DNA from: Dolomedes plantarius
Lineage: Eukaryota > Arthropoda > Arachnida > Araneae > Dolomedidae
Length of the DNA: 64,000 nucleotides
Assembly: GCA_907164885.2 (NCBI GenBank)
Contig: OU015490.1
Coordinates: 14,595,995-14,659,994, forward strand
Direction: 5' to 3'
Both the position numbers and the translations under genes were made by a program. Each line of letters opens with the position of its first letter. The first letter of the stretch is position 1. This document shows positions 13,332 to 24,287 of this stretch, piece after piece. The notes under the pieces are model-generated. The model had not been told where the DNA came from. It saw only the letters and a list, made by a program, of their open reading frames with translations, and did no database searches.

Positions 13332-14903
13332 CGGCGTGCTCAAGAGAGACTGGCGACGGTGCAATTTCGGGATGCAAAAGCAGCTGGCTGCTCCAATCCT
13401 AGAGACTTAATATTTGTAATGTATTTGTTTTAGAATTCACATTCCGCGCTCGCGACATTAACTCTGGGCGTCCACCAAAGGGATGCTGTTCTATTGTTGT
13501 TATAAAATGCTGTTTCATTTGTTAAGTCTTGTGTCTTCTTTCATTGCATCAGACCCGAGAACGAGTGGCGTAGGGAAGGTACTATCTCGGAAATAACTTC
13601 CGAAATGCAGAGTGCGGTATGTTTCACCGTTGAAGAAAAACTCCAAAAATAAGCAGACTTAATTTAAAAATATTCGATGGTTTATTTACAAAAATAATAA
13701 GATAAAACATTTTAAAATAAAATAAGCTAATATCCTACAGCAGCACAAAGCAAGCACATGGCATGCACTCCGCATACAACTGCTTCTGCCACGCAGTATA
13801 AATAACAAGGATGTTTTACTTAAGGCAGGGTGTCTTCTTCCTGAAAACACTTTATTTAATGGAAAAATGCAAATGTAAAAGAGTGACGTAAACACGGGAA
13901 ACAATCCCGATTAATCCGATCATGAATGACGTCATACAATACAATGACCGGTTAACTTAAAATAACAAAAATTAAGGAACAGTATAAAGAACATGAGGGA
14001 AGTTAAAGTGAACGAAACGCACGTGTACGAAGTTCCGATGTCTAGGAAACGAGCGTTACGTAACCGCTAAAGCTTATTGCCGAAGTTCTGAAAGACGATA
14101 ACTTAACGTCGTAGTTGCGGTAAGATTTGTAATAGAAGGAAATCACTTGGTGTTCAAGGAGGTTATTATTATGCTTCTTACCGAGAAGCCAAAAAAAACT
14201 GTAATGAAAGGGTATGAAAGGGCTTGGATATTAAATAGATTTAATTTTACAAATTTCGTGGACTTTTGTGTCGACTCTGATTTGACGGTCCAAATGGTAA
14301 ACACAGACGCAATTTTTAGACAGCTTGATTACATGGGCTTAAATCTGATGTTGATGGAAATATTCGTTTATAATTACGAGATACCTTGGTAATTTTTACT
14401 GAATTGCTAAAGTGAGTTCAACTTTTGTTATTGATTGCTTATGTTTCATAAAATCCTCAGTGCGTAAGCAATAAACAGTCCGTTATTAGAGCTTAACTTG
14501 GAGTACAGAAAATGAAAGAGGATCGTAATATTGCACTCTTGCAAGTGCTGATAATGGAAAGGAGATCTCTGGCATGTGCTATTCTTGACTTACTTCGATT
14601 CCACTTACAACTTACCATTTCAGATTTGGGGGGGGGGGGTGAACATACCATTGAAAGTGCTAAACACAATTCGTCTTTATACTGTACATGGTTATGATAG
14701 TTTGTTAAGATTCAAATTCCTCGCTTCTTAGCATCCCTATTCAATTGGTTGTGTGTACCTCTTTTATTGTTTTTATTTGAGTAATCAATGCTTAAATTAT
14801 TGAACTACCTTTCGGTATATCTTTTGGTGTACTTAAAATGGTCATTAGTACACAGAACCAGTTGTTAATTTATTCGAATTCCACCACTTATTCTGAACCG
14901 TTA
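13332..14903. other. ZP gene 3' untranslated region and downstream sequence
   Basis: The sequence after the stop is non-coding. AATAAA-like signals occur near 13648 and 13710-13725, so the polyadenylation site cannot be fixed. An open frame at 14147-14392 (81 codons) matches no family I know and is probably chance. A G12 run lies at 14628-14639. Confidence 0.5.
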
Positions 14904-15079
14904 GGGCCTGTTCACATAGGAGTCCGTTGCGTAGCGTTAAAGTTTTAAACTATATTTAACCAATGACAAACCTCCAAACGATTAGCAACGAAATTTTTAA
15001 CGCCTATGATTGGTTTATTTTCGTCTCAACGTCATCTTTCCTTTAACGCTACGCAACGGACTCCTATGTGAGCAGGCCC
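14904..15079. mobile_element. PIF/Harbinger-like MITE, TTA duplication
   Basis: A 176-bp element whose ends are inverted repeats of about 40 bp, GGGCCTGTTCACATAGGAGT and its complement, with one or two mismatches. A 3-bp TTA target duplication is at 14901-14903 and 15080-15082. The GGGCCTGTTCACA start is typical of widespread animal MITEs of this group. Confidence 0.85.
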
Positions 15080-15082
15080 TTA

Positions 15083-16222
15083 TGATTTGCACGTTGCATC
15101 AGCATGTAACCCTATCGCGAGTCGCAATTTGTATCACGATCATACTGATTAGTTTTAATTTCTAAATAAACCAACCCCAGAAATTCTGATCGAATCTGTG
15201 ACTCGCACTGTTGCATCAGAATATTACAAGTATCAAAATCACACTGATTGCTTCATTGTTTTAAATCAACTAACCTGAGTGATTGCGATCGAAGTTGCGA
15301 CGGCGCGGCATTGCATTGTTTCATCTAAACCTTCATATACAACATTGCGAGTCTCAGATTCGATCGCGATCTAACACGTACTGGTTTACCGTTTTTAATT
15401 AGTATATCAGAGTAACTCAGATCGAAGTAATCACTCGACATAACGCTTGTTACAGAATTGAAATATTTGAATTAACACTTACTTTTTAAAGAAATCGGCG
15501 AGAGATTATTTTTTTTTTAATTTACTCGATTTAAAAAAATAATTTGGCAACAAAAGTTACTTCGTTTTACGACATCGAAAATTGGATTGAAATCGTATAA
15601 TGCATTTTTAGCGGATTATCTAACTAGATAATTATTTTTTTTTTGTCAATGCATTTTTAAATGAAGTGCATTATGCCTTGGTTATAGAAAATAAACTTTT
15701 AAACCGTCGAATGTAGTTCGAAAGAATGAACTCAGATTGCCTCGTGCTTTGAGATGGCAAAATAGGCCTGGAATAATATCTGAATCTTGTTAGCAGCAAA
15801 GTCGTATTCTAAACAACCTGTTGAATTTTCGATGAAAACCCGTACGGTAAGCTTTTAAATATATAATCATACTAAGTTTGTGTGTGCGCTGTTAGAATGA
15901 AGTGTTTTACAAGGTCAATTTATATTAAGTTCAGGGGTGCTTAGGTGTGGAATTATTCAGTAGGCTTATTCCTGTATTCCTCAAGTCTGCTGTGTACTGA
16001 CACTATTGGGTTCTATCACCTCGATGTTAACCTACGGAGAAAATGTGTCTACTATTTATATGTACATAAATGCCGATTATCCAATAGAAATGGTATTTGC
16101 AGATAGTCTGAACTTTCAACAGGAATCATTTTGTAAATTTCGCCCACCAAAGGAATTGATGGGCGTTTCAAACACTCTAGACCAGATCCCCGTCCCCCCT
16201 GAATCTTTTAAATTTTAAAATA
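15083..16222. other. No gene; weak GATCGAA/GCGA-rich repeats
   Basis: Non-coding. Between 15100 and 15460 phrases such as CACTGATT, GATCGAA and GCGAGTC recur at irregular spacing, as in a very old repeat. A short open frame at 16006-16218 is unsupported. Confidence 0.4.
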
Positions 16223-16784
16223 CAGGGTGTCCAAAGGTATCCAAAAGTTATGACTTATTTTTACGTAAATACCCGTTAGAATTTTAAAAAATTATTTAAA
16301 TAGAACGAACATCTCACCAAGTTTTTTTATCAATCGTAGATTTCGATTAAGTATCATAGATTTCGATGTGTGCACCTTTTGTAGCACGACTAATGTCTAA
16401 ATGGTCATCCAATTCTATCCAAGTGTTTCGTGGCATATCGGGCGTTATTAGACTTTTTTTTCTCGGAGATTCATCAAATCCGGTGTGTATAAACAAAAAA
16501 TTGAAACTGTGGATGAGTTGAAGAAGCGTATCATTCAAGCCATTCGTGTAATAACTCCCGATATGCTACGAAACACTTGGAGAGAACTCTATGACCATTT
16601 CGACGTTTGTCGTGCTACAAAAGGTGCACACATCGAAATTTATGATACTATGATAGAAGTCTAAGATTGATATTAAAACTTGGTGAGATGTTCTTTCTTT
16701 TTAAATAATTTTTTTTTTAATTCTAATGGATAGTTCCGCAAAAATAAGCCGCAACTTTTGAATACTTTTAGCCCGGACACCCTG
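16223..16784. mobile_element. Foldback element built from the 3' end of a mariner/Tc3-like transposon
   Basis: The ends are CAGGGTGTCCAAAGGTATCC and its imperfect complement (GGACACCCTG at 16775-16784). Both arms carry the same transposase C-terminus. On the plus strand about 16490-16664 reads ...VDELKKRIIQAIRVITPDMLRNTW..CRATKGAHIEIYDT and then a stop. The minus strand of the left arm (about 16347-16480) repeats TPDM.RNTW..RATKGAHIEIYDT. This C-terminus is typical of DUF4817-type transposases. The element thus looks like an inverted duplication of one transposon end with the rest lost. Confidence 0.8.
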
Positions 16785-17439
16785 AATTATTTGCATTTAA
16801 AAAAAAAAAAAAAGGAAAATGCCCCGAGGTGTCAAATTTCTTTCTCCATGACAGAGTATAATTTAAAAAAAAAAAGTCTTTAAATCCAAGGCGGCAATAC
16901 TTGGACCCATTTTATCCATAGGTCCTTAGTTTTTCTACTGATAAGTAGTTCAAGCTTCTTATGAGCTTCGAGATGTTTGCTTTCGCTTCAGACAAAAAAC
17001 TAAAAAAAATTTGAAAATTCAACCCCACTGGAAAGAGTGGGTAAATTTTATTTATTTATTTAATTTTTTTAATATGCAATTACGTAAAAATTCTAATCGT
17101 TAGCATGATTATGTTTAGCTTGTCTATATATTATTTGATTATATATGGCATGCATATTGTTGTTTGATTATGCTTACCGTACATGTATGATGTACGGTAC
17201 ATCACATGCCTATTGCTTGATTTCGAACATCTTGAGGGTTTTTTTTGGTACCAAATAACGAGCATATTATTCTATTTGACATTAAGAGTAAAATATTTGA
17301 TTCTAGGCTGCACACGTATGATTTGATGTCCACCAAACGTGTTTATTTTTTTGGTTTCCAATAGCTTGAGATTTATTTGGTTTTTCATAACACCCATATT
17401 ATTTGATTTTTTTAATAAAATGCAAATTATTTTAATAAA
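16785..17439. other. AT-rich sequence without gene
   Basis: Nothing coding. A-runs lie at 16800-16813 and 16866-16877. Diverged copies of a CATATT.TTTGATT phrase occur between 17120 and 17410, similar to the unit of the minisatellite at 37.4 kb. Confidence 0.4.
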
Positions 17440-18194
17440 CAGTCGAACCCCGTTATAACGATTTTCAAGGGACTAAAGGTTTTGTTCGCTATATCCGGTG
17501 ATTCGCTCTATCCGAACCGTTAAGAAAAACGTTTGAGTTCACAAATTGTATAACTAATTAGTTGCTATGTGTATTCAATTAATGATCACTTAAAAAATTA
17601 TTAAACCTATTAAAAATGATCATTAATAAATTAAATTGAATAAAATCGATTACATTAAACTGACACAATACTAATTAAATTATCTCAGATGGTGGGGATT
17701 TCGTCATTTACAGGTCATTCCTGTATGTGCTCATCTTCATCAGCACCAGATGCAGAATCTTCGATTTCAGAATGATTCGTTTTAATTTCTTCCACAATAT
17801 CTTCATCAGTCGGATTTTCACATGTAATGACTTCATCATTATCATCACATGTTTCGAACAATTGCACGTCACAATCTGGGAATGATGAAATTTTGTGCTT
17901 TTCTATCCACATCGCGATAGGTAAATCGGCATCATCTTCATCTTCAACATCCTTTGCTTCTACGACATTCGTTGTATCTTCAACATTCTTAAAAAGTTAA
18001 AAATAAAGAAATAAAAAAATTCAGTAGTCGACTGAAAAAAATGTTCGTTATAGTCGATTCTTAAGATTTCGGAGGTTCGCTATAAAAGGATAAATCAGCT
18101 TTTAATACAATAGGAAAATAGCGGGACCAAAATTTTCGTTCGCAATATCCGGGAGTTCGTTATATACCGGGTTCGCTATAACGGGGTTCGACTG
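17440..18194 (-). mobile_element. Tigger/pogo-like DNA transposon remnant
   Basis: A 755-bp element with inverted ends CAGTCGAACCCCGTTATAAC (17440) and its complement ending ACTG at 18194. Subterminal phrases such as TTCGCTATATCCGG repeat in both ends. On the minus strand it carries the end of a transposase (17706-17996). The central part of the transposase is missing, so the copy is non-autonomous. Confidence 0.85.
17706..17996 (-). pseudogene. Tigger-like transposase C-terminal fragment
   Basis: The open frame reads KNVEDTTNVVEAKDVEDED, then LPIAMWIEKHKI, an acidic tail and a stop, about 95 residues. An acidic C-terminus is usual for Tigger/pogo transposases after the DDE domain. No DDE residues remain. 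Placement inside the inverted-repeat element supports the call; the sequence alone would not. Confidence 0.55.
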
Positions 18195-18373
18195 TATAGT
18201 GGAAATAATAAAAAAAGTGGTTGAAGGTATGTGTTGTTGATTGTTGTTAATCCTCTGCCATCCGAATATAAATTCAGATGAGATCCATGAAGTTGTTGAC
18301 TCTGGCAAATTCAAGAAGACGGTTTGTCATAGGATCTTCTCTCTGGTAAGGTCTAGACACTCCAAAATGTGTT

Positions 18374-18494
18374 AATTTCGGAGGTTCGCTATAAAAGGAT
18401 ACATCAGCATTAAATACAATAGCAAAACGGCGGGACCAAAATTTTCGTTCGCTATATCCGGGAGTTCGTTATATACCGGGTTCGCTATAACGAG
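18374..18494. repeat. Duplicated 3' end of the Tigger-like element
   Basis: Nearly identical to 18066-18188: TTCGGAGGTTCGCTATAAAA...GGGTTCGCTATAACG. It is a second partial copy of the same terminus 300 bp downstream. Confidence 0.85.
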
Positions 18495-18749
18495 ACCGTC
18501 ATACCTCGGTACTGGTTTGCTCGATACTCGCCAGATGTGCTAAAACATCCCGTCTCTCCTGACAAAAAGAAAGATCGAAATAGGTTGAATTACAAAACTT
18601 TTGCTCAAAAGTATCATCCTGACAAAGCTCTATGAAGCCGAAATGGAGACTTGTAGAGTGATGAAGTAATGTCTCACATCAGACACATTTTGAAACGTAG
18701 CCAGAAGCAAGTTTCTCTCGATGGCTTAGTAGTGAAACTCCCTAAAGAT

Positions 18750-19137
18750 GAATCTACAACAAGAATCGAGGGTGTTAAGACACGCCTCTTGTTCGCGTCG
18801 TCGGTCATCTGAACAGCCAGCGTTACATTTCTCAGATCTCGAGGCTGGTGGCTGTGCCCTATCTTCGAGGCCTCGGAGACGTCGTCTTTCAACAAGATAA
18901 CGCAAAACCGCAAGTTGCCCGTCGCGTCCTGGCCAACCTCGGCACAGGGGGTGCTCGACTGTTGCCCCGGCCAGCACGTTCTCAAGATCTCTCACCCACT
19001 TAAAAACACCTGGTCATGGGTTGCCGAGAAACTGGGCTGTTACCGCTCTCCCGCCACTACGATGGATGAAGTGAGGCATAGACTTGAAGCAGCGTGGAAG
19101 GACTTGCCCGTATCTGTTATCCAAGCCCAGTTCGATT
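18750..19137 (+). pseudogene. Tc1-like transposase C-terminal relic
   Basis: One frame gives VVFQQDNAKPQVARRVL and then LLPRPARSQDLSPT followed by a stop (about 18820-18992). Another continues NTWSWVAEKLG, DEVRHRLEAAWKDLPVSVIQAQFD (to about 19137). These are the second catalytic aspartate region and the C-terminus of a Tc1-family transposase. Frameshifts and a stop show it is dead. It is of a different subfamily from the complete element that begins 45 bp further on. Confidence 0.8.
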
Positions 19138-19181
19138 TGAGTTTTGCCATTTGCTTTCCTTTCTGGTGTTGGATGCATATA

Positions 19182-20398
19182 CACTGAAGTGCCACTGAAT
19201 TAGGGATAGCTACCTAGTAACGAGTTGGGCCTCCTATGGCCTTGATAACGGCTGCCACATGACGAGGCATAGATTCAACAAGTTTCTGGAAACGTTCCAC
19301 GGGAATGGCTTGCCAAATATTGGCTAAAGCTGTCCATAATTCAGTAAGGTTCTTTGGTGCTGTGTGATGGCCTTTCACGCCTTGTTCCAAAACATCCCAA
19401 AAATGCTCAATAGGATTTAAGTCTGGGCTTCTAGGTGGCCAATTCATGACAGAGAAGTCAGAGGAATGCTCATCCAACCAGCCAGTAGCCAACCGGGACT
19501 TGTGAGAGGTACAGTTGTCTTGCTGGTAAACTCCATTACCGTGCGGATAACAGAACAGCATAAACGGATGGAGGTGATCACCCGGCAACTCTACGTACCG
19601 AATTGCATTGAGGGAGGTTGGTACACGCACCAAAGATCCCAAACTGTGCCACGAAAAAACACCCCAGACCACGACTGAGCCACCATGCCCTTGTACAGTT
19701 CCAGCCAGGCATGCAGGATCCATGGCTTCATGAGCCTGACGCCCTATTCTCAGCCTCCCGTCGGCGTTAAGTAGTCGGAATCGAGACTCATCACTCCATG
19801 CTACTCGTTTCCAGTCCTCTACACTGCAGTCTCTGTGGTCTCTTGGCCAGGCAAGACGTGCAGCCCGATATTGAGTATAGAGCAATGGTACTCTCGTAGG
19901 TCGACGGCTCCCGAAACCCATACGGTGAAGCGAGCGTTGCACAGTCTGTTTACTGACTGTAAGACTGGCACCGTCATTAAACTGGGTGGTAATTTGAGCT
20001 AATGTTTGGCTTCGCTGACTACGTACAATACTCCTGAGCCGTCTCTCACCACGCACTGTCAAGGCTAATTGTCCTTTGCAGTTTGCCCGATCGCTAGTTT
20101 TTTTTCCACCATCCATGTATTCTTGGTATACTATTGACACTGTCGACCTTGAAAATCCTAGCTGTCTGACGATTTCGGAAATTGAATGGCCCATGCGTCG
20201 CGCACCTACGATTTGTCCGCGATCGAAGGCGCCTAAATCAGGCAGTTTACCCATACTGGCAATTCCAACAACTAAATCAGAACAACCACAGTACTCGCTA
20301 TATATGCAGTTACCACAGCGCCCTCACTTGCGCATACATGATGCGCAGCGCTACACAATTCGCATAGGCTTCGCTATCCCTAATTCAGTGACACTTCA

Positions 20399-20401
<3 letters not shown>
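19182..20401 (-). mobile_element. Complete Tc1/mariner transposon (DD36E type)
   Basis: A 1220-bp element with inverted ends CACTGAAGTGCCACTGAATT (left) and the complement of CACTGAAGTGTCACTGAATT (right), each flanked by TA (19180-19181 and 20402-20403). It contains one uninterrupted transposase gene. The right end sits directly in a (TA)n tract followed by (GA)n. Confidence 0.93.
19214..20254 (-). CDS. Tc1-like transposase, intact, DD36E
   Basis: A 346-residue protein of normal length for the family. It starts MGKLPDLGAF and ends GGPTRY. The N-terminal half has two helix-turn-helix regions (about residues 10-50 and 65-115) for binding the terminal repeats. The catalytic residues are D155 (AWSDESRF), D246 (QQDNCTSH) and E283 (DLNPIEHFW). 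There are 36 residues between the second D and the E, while classical Tc1 has 34; this matches the group called DD36E. The enzyme would cut and paste the element at TA sites. No stop or frameshift is seen, so it could be active or very young. From memory, close relatives are abundant in spiders. Confidence 0.92.
   Translation of the reverse strand: MGKLPDLGAFDRGQIVGARRMGHSISEIVRQLGFSRSTVSIVYQEYMDGGKKTSDRANCKGQLALTVRGERRLRSIVRSQRSQTLAQITTQFNDGASLTVSKQTVQRSLHRMGFGSRRPTRVPLLYTQYRAARLAWPRDHRDCSVEDWKRVAWSDESRFRLLNADGRLRIGRQAHEAMDPACLAGTVQGHGGSVVVWGVFSWHSLGSLVRVPTSLNAIRYVELPGDHLHPFMLFCYPHGNGVYQQDNCTSHKSRLATGWLDEHSSDFSVMNWPPRSPDLNPIEHFWDVLEQGVKGHHTAPKNLTELWTALANIWQAIPVERFQKLVESMPRHVAAVIKAIGGPTRY

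Positions 20402-20470
<69 letters not shown>
20402..20470. repeat. (TA)n(GA)n microsatellite
   Basis: About 24 TA units followed by about 11 GA units, joined directly to the right end of the Tc1 element. Confidence 0.95.
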
Positions 20471-20472
<2 letters not shown>

Positions 20473-20611
20473 TTTATTTCCAATGGCACATTAAAAGACA
20501 ATTAAACATCAAAAAGACAACAATAATTCTATAAATGAAAGCGAGCAATCCAGTAGCGTTCCCAGAATGATGTCCGAGGAAGAGCAGGACATTTGGACAG
20601 GAGAGAAGAGA

Positions 20612-20617
<6 letters not shown>
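20471..20617. other. Short unique stretch between microsatellites
   Basis: No gene recognised. Confidence 0.4.

Positions 20618-20682
<65 letters not shown>
20618..20682. repeat. (TA)n microsatellite
   Basis: Uninterrupted TA repeat ending at the next MITE. Confidence 0.95.
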
Positions 20683-20686
<4 letters not shown>

Positions 20687-20849
20687 GAATCTCGATCGAT
20701 CGTTTTCGGATCCATCGTGTTTCCGTATGTGTCGTTCATTTTATTCAGTCCCAATTATCATATTGCTTTGTTATGTTTCCGCATCTATCGTTTTCCCGCA
20801 TTTATCATTCATTTCAATCAGTCCCTTGCAAAACGATAGATCGAGATTC

Positions 20850-20853
<4 letters not shown>
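20683..20853. mobile_element. Tigger-like MITE, copy 1, in (TA)n
   Basis: A 171-bp element beginning AGTGGAATCTCGATCGATCG and ending CGATAGATCGAGATTCCACT. Its internal phrases (CGTTTTCCG, TTTCCGCATCTATCG, TCGTTCATT) repeat between the arms. It is flanked on both sides by (TA)n. Two close relatives lie at 21074-21243 and 30411-30582. Confidence 0.85.
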
Positions 20854-20888
<35 letters not shown>

Positions 20889-20956
20889 TCTATGGCAGCC
20901 AGTCATGATTCCGAAAAATCGAGTAATCATCCCCAAAGAAAAGACCGTTTGTACAC

Positions 20957-20990
<34 letters not shown>

Positions 20991-21003
20991 CCAGCCATCG
21001 ATC

Positions 21004-21073
<70 letters not shown>
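20854..21073. repeat. (TA)n tracts with short spacer and (CA)n
   Basis: TA tracts at 20854-20882, 20958-20980 and 21022-21070 with CA runs at about 20981-20990 and 21006-21021. The spacer 20883-20957 is unique. Open Ile-Tyr and Thr-His frames here are artefacts. Confidence 0.9.
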
Positions 21074-21076
<3 letters not shown>

Positions 21077-21238
21077 TGGAATCTCGATCGATCGTTTTCG
21101 GATCCATCGTTTTTCCGTATGTGTCGTTCATTGTATCCAGTCCCAACGATCATATTGCTTTATGTTTCCGCATCTATCGTTTTCCCGCATTTATCGTTCA
21201 TTTCAATCGGTCCCTTGAAAAACGATAGATCGAGATTC

Positions 21239-21243
<5 letters not shown>
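21074..21243. mobile_element. Tigger-like MITE, copy 2, in (TA)n
   Basis: About 170 bp, beginning CAGTGGAATCTCGATCGATC and ending GAGATTCCTCTG. More than 90% alike to copy 1 by eye and again embedded in (TA)n. Confidence 0.85.
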
Positions 21244-21330
<87 letters not shown>

Positions 21331-21429
21331 AGTGATAATTATATACTTATACTGGTCTTTATGTTGCGTGTGCAGACACCCTTTTATATGGGGGGGGGGG
21401 GGGGGACGGTAAAATTGGAATGTAACCTA
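21244..21429. repeat. (TA)n microsatellite and G16 run
   Basis: TA repeat to about 21327, then unique sequence with an uninterrupted run of about 16 G at 21390-21405, next to the start of the Helitron. Confidence 0.9.
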
Positions 21430-22042
21430 TCTATATAAAACAGTTCCGTAACTGACTGACTGACATACAACTGAACCTAAAGGGCTGACATTTTGTATGG
21501 CGATTTTTTTATAATGTAAGGGTGCACTAAGAAAGATTTTTGAAAAATTCTTCTTAGATTTTTTTAAAATTAAATTTTTAAGCTGTTTTTGTAACTTTTT
21601 TTTTTAAGTTCGCACTTAAAAGAATAATTTGAGGGTTATAAAATTTATATCGCGAGAAAGATCCTAAAAATTCTTTTAAAATAAGATCTTTTTCGAATCT
21701 TTACCTCCATTTTCTGATTTTTTGATGAATTTTTAAAGATTCATTTTTAGAATTTAATTTATTAAATGCCGATCGCGTGATTCCTTTTTCTGATATTATA
21801 AATAAATTTATCGTCACGCGCATAAAAACTAAATAGACAATACAAATATTTTTTTTCCATGCTAATGCGGCAGACGATTGGACATTATTCAAAAAAATAT
21901 TAAAATACAGTAAAAGAAATGCTCCTCAAACTGTACTATATTGTTTAGTATGTCCTATTAGATTTTATTTGAATATTTTCTTCTACATTATTTTGTCTGA
22001 TAAAATATCCCTTACGATTTTTTTAAATATATATATGTATAC

Positions 22043-22093
<51 letters not shown>

Positions 22094-22098
<5 letters not shown>

Positions 22099-24190
22099 GA
22101 ATAAGATGAAAGAGAAAACCAGTAATAGCTCTAAAGCTACATGTAGCCAGGAACATCCAACATGTAAAGATAAGTATGAATACGGTTTTTGACAGCATTT
22201 CTTCATCAGCGGTGTCAATACTGTCTAAAAACCAATGGATTGTTTCTGATGAGTATGATCTATTAAATAAACACACTCAGACACCGTACAATCCATTATT
22301 AACAGAAGAATTGAATAAAAAATGAATTTGTATTAAAGTACTTAACCAAAGAACACCAAGCCTGGCGCTAATCAGAGTGGAAGTTAAGAACTTGTAACCG
22401 CAAGATGACTGACGTCATAACTTGCAACCATTGAGGTAGTGGATACTTAGTTACATACTTACTAAGGTAACTTATTTTAAGAATATTATTCCATTATTTA
22501 TTTAGTTTTATTATTGTTACTACTATTAGTTAATTATTTTTTATTATTCTTATGTTTTATTTTTATTTTTAGTAGTTATTATTTTTATTTTAACCTATCT
22601 ATGTTTAACTTATTAATGCAACAGAACAAACTATTCATTAAAACAAAAACAACCAATTATGTTTTTGGATAGACTAACTGGGTAATTATTACTAGTTAGC
22701 ACAGCTTTCAAGTCTATAATATGCTTAATCCTATTGTCTTTAGAACATAGCCTATTTATACGAACTAACTGATTTACAATAATGTTATTAAAAACAGATT
22801 TATGTAAACAGGTTAGATAATTTTGAAATTTAACAATATTAAAATTATATTCAGATCTTTTGTCATATAAGTCATAAGTTAATTTATTGTTAGTACTTAA
22901 TTTAATATTGATATCTAGAAAGTTTACATTAATATTATCATGGCTACTTTTAATTAGTTCCAAATTAGGAGGGTAAAAATTTAAGTCTATAGGGTTATTA
23001 CTTTTATTTATTACTATTATATCATCTATATATCTAAATATATTGTAATTGCTATTTTCTATATTATTAATTTCAAAATAATATAAGTATAAATTAGCTA
23101 GCATACTTGAAGCATTACCACCTTGTGGTACACCTTTGGACTGTAAGTATATATTATTATTATGAACTATGTAATTATGTTTAGTTACTAATTCTAGGAG
23201 CCTATTGAAACGAGTTAGTTTAATTTCGTTGTTTAAGTATTGTATATTATTTTGTACTAACATTATGATTATTCTATTTAAATCAATTATATCAATATTA
23301 TTAAATAGATCTTTAAAATCATAAGTTACAATATATTTACAGTTATCTAATGTTTGTAGTTTTCTAATTAGACTATAGCTATTATCAATTATACCACAAA
23401 CACCTGATGTTATATTTTTATAGATTAATTTAAGGTATTTTAATAATAATTTACTTGCTTTTGTAGCATAAGTATTATGACCACAGGTTACTGCTCTAAA
23501 AGCAATAGGTGTTTTATGAAATTTTGGAACTAAAGTTATATAAGGAAAATGATAAATGTTAGATGAAATACCTAGCAGTTTATATTTAGCAATGATTTTC
23601 TTAATAATAATATTAGTAGTTTCATTTAATGGCTGAAAAAGATCACTATTTTCTAACTGTTTTTTTAAACATATGGCAAAGTATTTTTTACAAATTATAG
23701 CATAGTTGTTGGCTGCTTTATCTACATAAGTGACTATAAAGTCATCTTGTAATTTTGTAATAGCAGCTTTAAAGTGTTTATAAGGATTATTAATGTTATT
23801 ACTATTATTGGGTAATTTAGCTTGTACTAGTTTTAGTAAATTAATTTTCCAAGGGTTGAAAGCTTCAGTAGGTACAGAATAATTAATTGCTATTTTGTAA
23901 ATAAATTTATCTAAATCAGCATTTAAGAAACTAATGATTTTCTTATTATTATTAGTACTAGGTATTCTAAACTTAGTTCCTAAATTCATCAAATCTCGCA
24001 GTGCATCATCTTCCACAATATCCATATTGCCTGTTATTACATGACCATGTGTCGTATCTAAATAACTATTGTAAATGGGCAGATGACAAACACAAGTTAA
24101 ATTTAATGACTCAGAAAAATTTTTTGATACCTGATTATAGTTAAATATACGTCTACCCATAGGCAGAGTATATTTAAAGGCACGTTTTAT
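22094..24190 (-). mobile_element. Naiad-type Penelope-like element, 5'-truncated (copy A)
   Basis: It reads on the minus strand: the coding region for reverse transcriptase (24190 down to 22631) and then about 535 bp of 3' untranslated sequence ending CTTATTCTTATTTATATA in a (TA)n tract. The endonuclease half is missing; the 5' end joins (TA)n in the linker just upstream of the CxC motif. Both sides are (TA)n of the host Helitron. The 3' sequence is shared with copies at 39976, 60001, 62716 and 63692. Confidence 0.85.
22631..24160 (-). CDS. Penelope-like reverse transcriptase (Naiad type), intact RT part
   Basis: A 509-codon frame from the first ATG, open a further ten codons upstream (KRAFKYTLP) to the truncation point. 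Residues 23-25 are C-V-C, the CxC motif that links nuclease and RT in Naiad/Chlamys elements. RT motifs follow: TYVDKAANNYA (about 144), PKFHKTP.AFRA (212-223), motif A YDFKDLF (D281), motif B GVPQGGNASS (343-352) and motif C YIDD (377-380). The frame ends FNE and stop at 22631. The protein would copy the element RNA at the target. No C-terminal GIY-YIG follows, as expected for this permuted group. The nuclease part is lost by truncation, so the copy cannot move on its own. Confidence 0.88.
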   Translation of the reverse strand: MGRRIFNYNQVSKNFSESLNLTCVCHLPIYNSYLDTTHGHVITGNMDIVEDDALRDLMNLGTKFRIPSTNNNKKIISFLNADLDKFIYKIAINYSVPTEAFNPWKINLLKLVQAKLPNNSNNINNPYKHFKAAITKLQDDFIVTYVDKAANNYAIICKKYFAICLKKQLENSDLFQPLNETTNIIIKKIIAKYKLLGISSNIYHFPYITLVPKFHKTPIAFRAVTCGHNTYATKASKLLLKYLKLIYKNITSGVCGIIDNSYSLIRKLQTLDNCKYIVTYDFKDLFNNIDIIDLNRIIIMLVQNNIQYLNNEIKLTRFNRLLELVTKHNYIVHNNNIYLQSKGVPQGGNASSMLANLYLYYFEINNIENSNYNIFRYIDDIIVINKSNNPIDLNFYPPNLELIKSSHDNINVNFLDINIKLSTNNKLTYDLYDKRSEYNFNIVKFQNYLTCLHKSVFNNIIVNQLVRINRLCSKDNRIKHIIDLKAVLTSNNYPVSLSKNIIGCFCFNE

Positions 24191-24193
24191 TTT

Positions 24194-24202
<9 letters not shown>

Positions 24203-24284
<82 letters not shown>
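24203..24284. repeat. (TA)n tract at the 5' side of Naiad copy A
   Basis: Pure TA. It is part of the (TA)n that the Helitron carries at this place in all copies. Confidence 0.9.

Positions 24285-24287
<3 letters not shown>

Noticed and set aside
14147..14392. 81-codon frame downstream of the ZP gene
   Set aside because: No recognisable domain, no splice partner and no related frame elsewhere; likely chance.
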